DNA of 64,000 nt, from assembly GCA_033297205.1 (NCBI GenBank), contig MU859131.1, positions 62,001-126,000 on the forward strand, read 5' to 3'. The stretch's first letter is position 1, and each line of letters opens with the position of its first letter. This DNA comes from Pseudoneurospora amorphoporcata. Taxonomy: Eukaryota; Ascomycota; Sordariomycetes; Sordariales; Sordariaceae. Below the pieces are notes generated by a model that made no database searches, was not told the origin of the DNA, and saw nothing but the letters and a program-made list of their open reading frames with translations. This document shows, one piece after another, positions 56,857-64,000 of this stretch. Position numbers and translations under genes: made by a program.

Positions 56857-59789
56857 ATGGGTGCGAGCGACTCTAAGCTAGTATTCAAGAAGGGCATCTT
56901 CCGCCTCTCTGAAGAACGACACATCCCAGCCGATGATACCTACTGGACATCAGTCAGTATTGCCTAGTCCATTCTCCTCGATATGAAGCTGTCTCCTCCG
57001 CCCGCCCTCTTGTGTATACACTCAATGAACCCGTCCTCATCCACATCTAGCGGTAACCGGGGCTAACCGTGTAACTTTCTGGTGTCTGTAGTTCTGGGAA
57101 TTGCCCGAAACCTCGGAAGACGTCTTCAGTTTATTCGCCCCTGCCGACGTTCGCCGAACCCGAGACAATGCGTTGGAGAACCTAGAAACGTTGATATTAG
57201 CCGTGACATCGCGACTCTTTGTACTCCGTCACCACCCCTCGTTCCCCGACCCCGAGATCGCTCCCGACAGTCATGCTCTCAACTGCATTCGAGTCCTCAC
57301 TCGCATTCTTCCGTTCCTGTACGAGAAAGAATCGCTCCAATCCTGGGAGGAGAACTTCTTCTGGGCCCGCCGCCGCAAACGCACCAGGACATCTCTAATA
57401 GCCAATGAGGTGCTCTTCGATGAGTCGCAAGAAGTTCAGCCTAGACCGCCCGAAGAGTTCGAGGACGCAAAGCCGCTGGCGGAGGAGCTTATCGACACTC
57501 TTATCGACCTGCTGTTCTTCTCCGACCTTACGGTACCAAGACAACCACATGGCAGCCCCAAAGTCAGCTATTCGATCTGGCAGAGCGGCGTGGGCTGTGC
57601 GACATCGATACCGACCACCAAAGAACACGAGAGCAACAGATGTGAAATCCTACGGCTGCTACTGACTCTGACGAGTCAAAGCATGTACTTGTCGCCGAGT
57701 GTCTTGCCGTTGAAGGGAACCCGGGCCCTTACCCACATCGCCACTTGCCCAGACAAGCAGGTGGTTCTCTCGGTCTTGTGCTCGCTACTGAACACGGCAA
57801 GTTACCGTATTCGTCCACGCAGGTCACACATGCTAACTAACCATGTGCTAGACACTCAAGTATAACCCTGCCACCTGGCGTGTGCCGTACAACACTCTGG
57901 TCTTCAAGGATCCCAAACAAATACTCGTCACATATACTCTGCAATTTCTCTTGGTGGTTCTGCTCTATCCAGTCCCAGAGGAGCCAGGAGTCCTGACACC
58001 CAAGAACTTCTACCGTCACTTTGCTGGCAGGCTCCATCGGCCCCAAGATTTCCAGTTCATTGTGGATGGCATGACACGGATACTGCATCAACCCCTCCAG
58101 GCCAACGCCTCTTATATCCCCGGGGCACAGAACTCAGTTCGGTTCGCCCCCGAGACCATCATGCTGTTCTGGGAACTGACCCAGTGCAATAAGCGCTTCC
58201 GCTCCTTCATGATCGACACTGAACGGGCACACGACTTTGTGATTTTTGTTCTGTTTTATGCGCTCCAGTACAAGGGCGAGGCATCCAAGCAGGGCGTGGT
58301 AAGGATGTGTGCTTTCCTGCTCCAGACTCTCAGCGCAGAGAAGAACTTCGGCATCAACCTGAACAAAATGTTTGAGGCCCAAGAGACGCTTCCCCCGGCT
58401 ATCCGGATTACTGGCTTCAGGGGAACATATGCAGACTTCCTAATTCAAGTAAGCTTCCCCAAGCACAACTCAGGACTTCTGATTCTAACCGCTGCTAGTC
58501 TATCTATAATCTCATCACCAAGAGTCAGGGGAAGCTGACTGTCATCTATCCTGCGCTCCTGGCTGTTATTAATAACATATCCGCTTACCTGGAGGGACTC
58601 AGCGGATCTACCTGCAACAGGCTCATTCAGCTCTACAACTCGATGTCATCACCCTCGTTCCTTATGGCGAATGAGACAAATCATAATCTACTAAGATCAT
58701 TGTTGGAGTCCATCAATGCTATTGTGGAGCATCAGTACAAGAGTAAGTCCTATCGATCATTGGAAAGTTGATTGGCTTGTGTTCTGACCATTGTCCGCAG
58801 AGAACCCTCACTTCATATACGCCATTATCAGGAATAGAAAGCGCTTCGAAGCCTTGCGCTCTTTCACGTTGGAGAGTGGCCAGGAAGAGATAGAGAGACG
58901 TAACCGAAAAAAGAAGGAGGCTGCTGCCTCTAATGACCCATTGGAGACTAACTCGACGAGAAGCTCGTTGGATAGTTTACGGAGCCCCGCAGCGTCTGTC
59001 ACGCGGGTCCCTACGCTCCATGATGTTCCCGAGGATGGAGCATTCGCCGTTGGTGACGATGATGATGATAGCGATGATGAGCAAAGGCCTACTCCGTCTC
59101 CTTCAAGCCACAGCGAGAATCCGTCCCGTGCATCATCTGTAGAACCTCATACGGATGGCAGTGATGTACCAAGACAGCTTCGAGGCATGTCGGAAAAGGC
59201 TAGGGGCAAGATGCCGGCAGGACCACGCTTCTCGCGGCAAAACAGCACAACCAGCTTGGGCGGCTACTCCATATCCGGCCAGTCCCAGACAGGGGCGTTT
59301 GAGCCAACCGCTGAATGGATTGACAGCTGGCTCCCAGAGTTGCCGCTTCATACCATCTTGACGCTGATCAATCAGCTCACGGCACTACTACCTCGCCAAT
59401 CCATTTCTACAGACTCGCCTACGCCGATAGTTTTACAGAGAATTCAGGAGATCCAACTTGTTGGCGTGGATGCCTCGCCTGTGCGGGTTCACATGTTTGA
59501 ATGGTCGCCAATGGCGCTGGGATGGTACGAGTCCCTGCTTTGGGGATTCATCTTTGCCAGCGAAATGCAGGTTGCCAGAGGCACTGTGGGTATCTGGAAC
59601 ACGACCAACATCAAGCTCTTCCATGTGCAACAGACGGCAGCCCAGGGCCCTTCGCTGACTTCCCCACGCGGAGCCGTGGATGCAGTTGGAAGCAACATTG
59701 TATCTCGCATCGGAGCTATCAACCTCCGGGGGGCTGCAGGTTCCACTGTTTCTCCTGGAGGAGCCCAGGCCCCACGACGGAGCGGCTAG
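56857..59789 (+). CDS. hid1: Hid1-family Golgi trafficking protein
   Basis: Five exons, 56857-56952, 57092-57796, 57852-58448, 58499-58742 and 58801-59789, give 876 residues. The start MGASDSKLVFKKGIFRL matches the Hid1 N-terminus and carries a glycine-2 myristoylation motif, as reported for animal HID1. TYWTSFWELPETSEDVFSLF, CIRVLTRILPFLYEKESLQSWEENFFW and ALTHIATCPDKQVVLSVLCSLLNT are strongly Hid1-like. HID1 acts at the medial/trans-Golgi in secretory sorting; the fission yeast relative Ftp105 anchors the deubiquitinase Ubp5 at the Golgi. The second intron (57797-57851) uses a GC donor, GCAAGT, and must be spliced to continue into TLKYNPATWRVPYN. A Ser-rich acidic linker (about residues 590-680) separates the core from the conserved C-terminal segment (WIDSWLPELPLHTIL, VHMFEWSPMALGWYESLLWGF). 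Confidence 0.93.
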
Positions 59790-62432
59790 ATGAATCTGTG
59801 ATGACGGGTTTCAGCTTGGTTTGTTGGCTGTTGTGTATAGTTTCTTGATGGGAAAAAGGAAGGGGGGGGGGGGGGGGGAGAACACCAATTAGTCATTGGT
59901 TTTGTTTGTGGCTGAGGTGCCACTGTGGCGACAAGAAGACCGGCTTCGTATGTGGCGGCGATCAATTACACCACACTACGAGTGAAGCGGCCTTCTTGTG
60001 CTGTTGGGTAACATGCCTGAAGACGGTGTATGGAGGATGTGATAGGCAGAAGGTTTCCAGAACTTGGTTCTGCAAAGGACTGGAATGATCATGGGCGGAC
60101 AATGACAAGATGAGTCCAAAGGAGGCCGCCCATGGATCTGCTCTCGACCAGTTGTGGCGAGTGCAAATGATAGAGCAACTACAGGAATACGTAGCAGACA
60201 AAATAATGAACTTCAAGATCATCCTTAAGCCACATCGTTGGCCCATCGCTTTATCTACGAGAGTAGCGAGTGCATACGGACGCCTATAGCAGAAATAGCA
60301 GGCGTCGCCTTGAATCTCATCTAAAGTCCCCAAATGATGTCAAAGCCGTAATGGACATGTACCACGGAACCTTGATGCATGGTTCAAGTGAGCTCACTCT
60401 TTAGTCTTTGCTACCTGTTGTCCCTCTCTCGAGAGGACAGAACTGAGAAACCCCCAACTTCCCCCGCAGGCACAACTGAGACAACCAGAAAGTTGGAGCG
60501 ACACACTGACATTGTTGCATCCCAGCGAATTGTCGGTTGGTTCGGACCCTTGATCAATTTCCCGTTCGAAACCTGGCAAGGATCACAGGCAGGGCAGGGT
60601 CGCAAATTGTAGGGGCGTTTATTCAAGGACTCGTCAGCACCGCCACTGTTTCATGACTTCCAAGGCACGGGTCGTGTGGCTGCTGCCCGGCAAACTGGGA
60701 AATTGGCCAATGGAAAGTGCAAAAGGGCCAGCTCTAGCCACAGATAGGCGGTCAGGATGGGTGGTTGACGGGTTGAGATCGCCAGGTGCGGTTTTGTTGC
60801 GCGCGTCAAAGTTCAACGGCTCGTGGGGATGACGATGGGCAATGAACGACACGGACGGTGGACGACGGATTGATTTTGATTGGGAGCGAGGGGCTCCAAA
60901 AACGTCCATTGGTATTTCGAAAAGGAAACATCGATGGAGAACTAATTGGTACAATACCGAGTCGTGACATCCAATGGGCGCGGTTTGTGGTCACTTTTTG
61001 GAAAGAAATGTTCATTGCCCAACCGCCCGTCACGACTATGATATGCGACCTGACGAACAAGTCCTTTCTTTTCGGTTTCGTTCACTTGGTTTGGAGGTTT
61101 GACATTGTCCGTTCCTGCTCCTCTTTTCCACTTCCATTCCTTTCTTCGTTCTCCTCTTCTCTCTCGCCCTCCTCTCGCATTGCAGGCTTGGGACCTTGTC
61201 GTCAGTCCGGTCACCACACCCCCTCCCCCCACCAGGCGATTCGAACAGGTCCAACCCCCCCGGGCCCTACCTAGTCCGACCCCTTAAATATGACTACGGT
61301 ATCATTGGCGATATGGCGCGCATTCGCTGCCATCCTTTCATCGTACCAGATGATGGATCCTGGGTGCCCTTCGTAGGGTTTCCTCCGAGCGAACGGCCAG
61401 GGGCCCAAGCCAAGCGAAAGCGTAGCAAAGGCGCGCGCGCATTTCGGCAACCGTTAAGTTTTGCGGTTGTGCAAAAAAAGAAAGAGTGAGAAAGCTCATG
61501 ATGCGATAGGTAACAGAGAAGTCCATGAGGACCGGGAGGGTGGAACAAGTAGAATAGTTGTTAAACCGAGAAAGGAAAACCCATTCCACAAACATAAGAG
61601 ACGCTAAAACCAAAATAGCTATAACCCGACAACTGAACAAGCATACAGCATCTGCATACCTACAGAAGAATGCGGGTACACTGCGTACCCGAGGGAAGTA
61701 CAAACCTTCCGTCCTCGTTCCGCCCGTTTCTAGTGTTCTCCATGTTCGGGCGCTATTACTTTTGGATGGGCGCGCATGTTGGCTGCCATGGGCTGCAGGC
61801 ACTAGAATTGTCTACACTACAGGAATCCAATGTACATGATTGTATTAGTCGACCCTGCATAAGTACTCTTTCTTTTCCCTCGGCCTGCTTCTCGGATGGC
61901 CTGACAAAGGTGCGCCAACGGCTTTTACGGCTTGTTTTAAACGAGTCCTCCGCAGGCAAGTCCTGAAATTCTATACTTATAAACGGGGGGTGTGTGTCTT
62001 TACACCTTCGGTTGTTCTCCTCTCTCAAGGTACTGACCATGCCTCTACCTACCTGACCCCCTACCTCTCTTTTTAGTGTTCTTCAGCCCAGACCCATATC
62101 CCCATCTGGTGGCTGAAGATCCTTTTTCGTTCTGCTATTTCTTTTTTTTTCTTCCCTTCGTTTCCCTTCTCACATGTATACATAATAAATATTCGTTGAA
62201 GGGACCGCTGCATGTCTACTAGGTGGCACTGAAACTTTCAACTCTTCCTTTGTTTTTTTCTAACTTGTGAACTCTCTCGATCGATTTCTCGACTGTCGTT
62301 TTCGATAATGAATAGCTTCACACATAAAATTTACTACTAACCCTAGCCATCTTGTCGCCATCTGGTCGAATAACTTTGAACACGACATAAACAGCTCTTT
62401 GAAAGCGAGGAATAAATACACCTGGATCAACA
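59790..62432. other. Intergenic region with a G17 tract
   Basis: 2.6 kb between hid1 and the epoxide-hydrolase-like gene. Just after the hid1 stop, 59862-59878 is an uninterrupted run of 17 G. Further along there are C- and T-rich stretches near 61.1-61.3 kb and 62.05-62.2 kb, the latter probably the leader of the next gene. No convincing frame or RNA gene was seen. Confidence 0.5.
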
Positions 62433-64000
62433 ATGGCGGATCCAAGCAGTGGTGTCCAGGTGGCCCCTGGTGAGGAGGTGAAGCCTTATAAGATTCATGT
62501 GAGTACACATAACTTCAACTCGTCTTTATGCTGAGACATATGGCTAATACGAGATTATCAGATCCCTACCAAGCATCTTGACCTCACCAAACAGAAGCTG
62601 GAGCTTACTCGTCTCCCTCACGAGGGCTCTGGTTCGGGCAACAAGTCTCAAGACTGGTGGGAGCCCAAGCCGATCGTGGAACCGCTGATCGATTTCTGGT
62701 ATGAACAACACATCAAACAGGATATTCGATTTCGAATGTAGAGGCATCAGGACATTAGACTAACAGGTGTCTCCTCAACAGGCTTGAGAGATACTCCTGG
62801 CGCGAAGCAGAAAGCACCCTTAACAGCACCCTCCCCCAGTTCCGCACCACCATTACCCATCCGAACCTCGACAACGCCGCCCTCCGAGTGCACTTCATCC
62901 ACGCCCGTTCTCCCCATCCCGACGCTGTGCCTCTCCTCCTGATCCCTCCGTTTCCCTTCACCAACCTCTCCCTCGGGCACCTCATCAAGCCCCTCACAGA
63001 CCCCGATGCGGCATCAGAAGATCAGATGCAACAAGCCTTCCACCTCATTATCCCCTCCCTCCCCGGTCTCGGTCTAAGCGACGCCCTCCCCGTCAATATC
63101 GCCCCCATCCCCGCCTCGGCCACGATCCTCGACACCCTAATGCGCCGCCTCGGCTACGCCCAGTACCTCGCCACCGGTTCCGGGCCGGGCCACCTCTCGC
63201 CGGCCGCGATCGACTTCCGCGTGGTCAACAGGTTGGCCACGCACCATTTGGACTCGTGTGTGGGCGCGCACCTGATCACTCCACCCCTCAAAGCGCCGAC
63301 GAGAAAGGAACAGGGCACCGGGGCGTGGGTTAAGTGGAAGGTGGCCAAGATGTTGAGGAAGGAAAAGTGGGGGTACAAGGCGGGTGATTGGGGGGGTTTG
63401 GCGAAGGACAACAACGGCAATGGCAATGGGGGAAAGAGAAAAGAAGGAAAAAAGAAGAAGATGGGCTTGAACGCTATTGGTGGCGATGGCGGTCTGGCTG
63501 AGGACCCCAATACGCTTGCTTACGCGCTGTGCGACTCGCCCACTGGCATGCTCGTCTTCGTGTTCAGGGGGTTGCGCGCCATGGGGTTGGACGAAGCGGC
63601 CTTGTCTTCGCCGCTCTTTACGCATGAGAAGATCATTACGCTGACGAATATGTTATGGTTACCCGGTCCGGAGACGGCCATGAGGTACTGGGCGCATTGC
63701 GCTGCGTATCCTGAGGATGATGGTGGAAATGGCAGCGTGAGGAGAGCAAGCGGGAAGAAGCCCAAGGTTGCGATAACCGTCTTCACCGGCACCGGCACCG
63801 GCAACAACGGCAAGTCCCCAGTAGCACCGGAAACGACAGAAACGGCGGCAGAAGGAGCTTCAACCGACGCCCTCCCCGCTCTCAACAAACAAGTCCCCCT
63901 GTCCCGCTCCGAAGCTGCTGCCCGCTCGGCCGAGAAGCACACCTACGTCTGCCCGGCATGGGGCAACTCCGTCTACGACGTTGTGCATCAAGAACGCGCC
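62433..64000 (+). CDS. Epoxide-hydrolase-like alpha/beta hydrolase, catalytically degenerate (partial, off right edge)
   Basis: Exons 62433-62498, 62562-62698 and 62782 onward; the frame is open at the window end (at least 474 residues so far). Splice joins give PYKIH/IPTKHLDLTKQKLELTRLPHE and EPLIDFW/LERYSWREAESTLNST. This is the N-terminal epoxide hydrolase domain found before the alpha/beta-hydrolase fold in microsomal-type epoxide hydrolases. RVHFIHARSPHPDAVPLLLIPPFPFTNLSLGHLIKPL then corresponds to the first strand region, and SLPGLGLSD to the conserved P-GFG-S block. The oxyanion HGWP motif reads PPFP, and the nucleophile motif GGDWG is replaced by GSGPG, so the catalytic Asp is missing. 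A Lys/Gly/Asn-rich insert (about residues 280-305) is unusual. It probably is not an active epoxide hydrolase. Confidence 0.75.

Overview
The window looks like nuclear DNA of a filamentous ascomycete, most likely Neurospora or a close relative. Genes carry short GT-AG introns (50-180 nt) with CTAAC/CTGAC-like branch points. Coding DNA is GC-balanced to GC-rich. A roughly 12-kb AT-rich block (about 25.64-37.7 kb) carries dead transposons whose copies differ almost only by transitions and whose reading frames are broken mostly at TAG, as expected of repeat-induced point mutation (RIP). Species is inferred from gene content and RIP style, not proven.

Left arm (1-25.6 kb): a decayed metallophosphoesterase (minus, runs off the left edge), an F-box/leucine-rich protein (minus), glycogen synthase (minus, five exons), a 7.4-kb interval with no recognisable gene, a CTK1/CDK12-type RNA polymerase II CTD kinase with a long RS domain (plus), and an Nrp1-like protein (minus) with an exonuclease fold, an RRM and two RanBP2 zinc fingers.

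AT-rich island (25.6-37.7 kb): no intact gene. I could delimit individual insertions by their target-site duplications (TSDs): a 310-bp mariner-like MITE (TA), three related elements with long terminal inverted repeats (8-bp TSDs), a 2.0-kb LTR retrotransposon carrying only gag (TSD AATAT), three solo LTRs (TSDs TAGAC, ACTTT, ATTTA) and a LINE 3' remnant. Some insertions are GC-normal, so they landed after the surrounding DNA had been mutated.

Right arm (38-64 kb): a Pmp3/UPF0057-type small membrane protein at the island edge, a disordered fungal protein (plus), a large F-box protein (minus), the histone chaperone Hat2/RbAp48 (minus), XRN1 5'-3' exoribonuclease (plus, divergent from hat-2), signal peptidase subunit Spc3 (minus), Hid1 (plus, divergent from spc3), and the start of an epoxide-hydrolase-like protein lacking the usual catalytic motif (plus, runs off the right edge).

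The protein genes are mostly unlinked housekeeping functions (glycogen synthesis, transcription, chromatin assembly, mRNA decay, secretion) and form no evident pathway cluster. All exon structures were read by eye from splice signals, frame continuity and family resemblance. No database search was possible.
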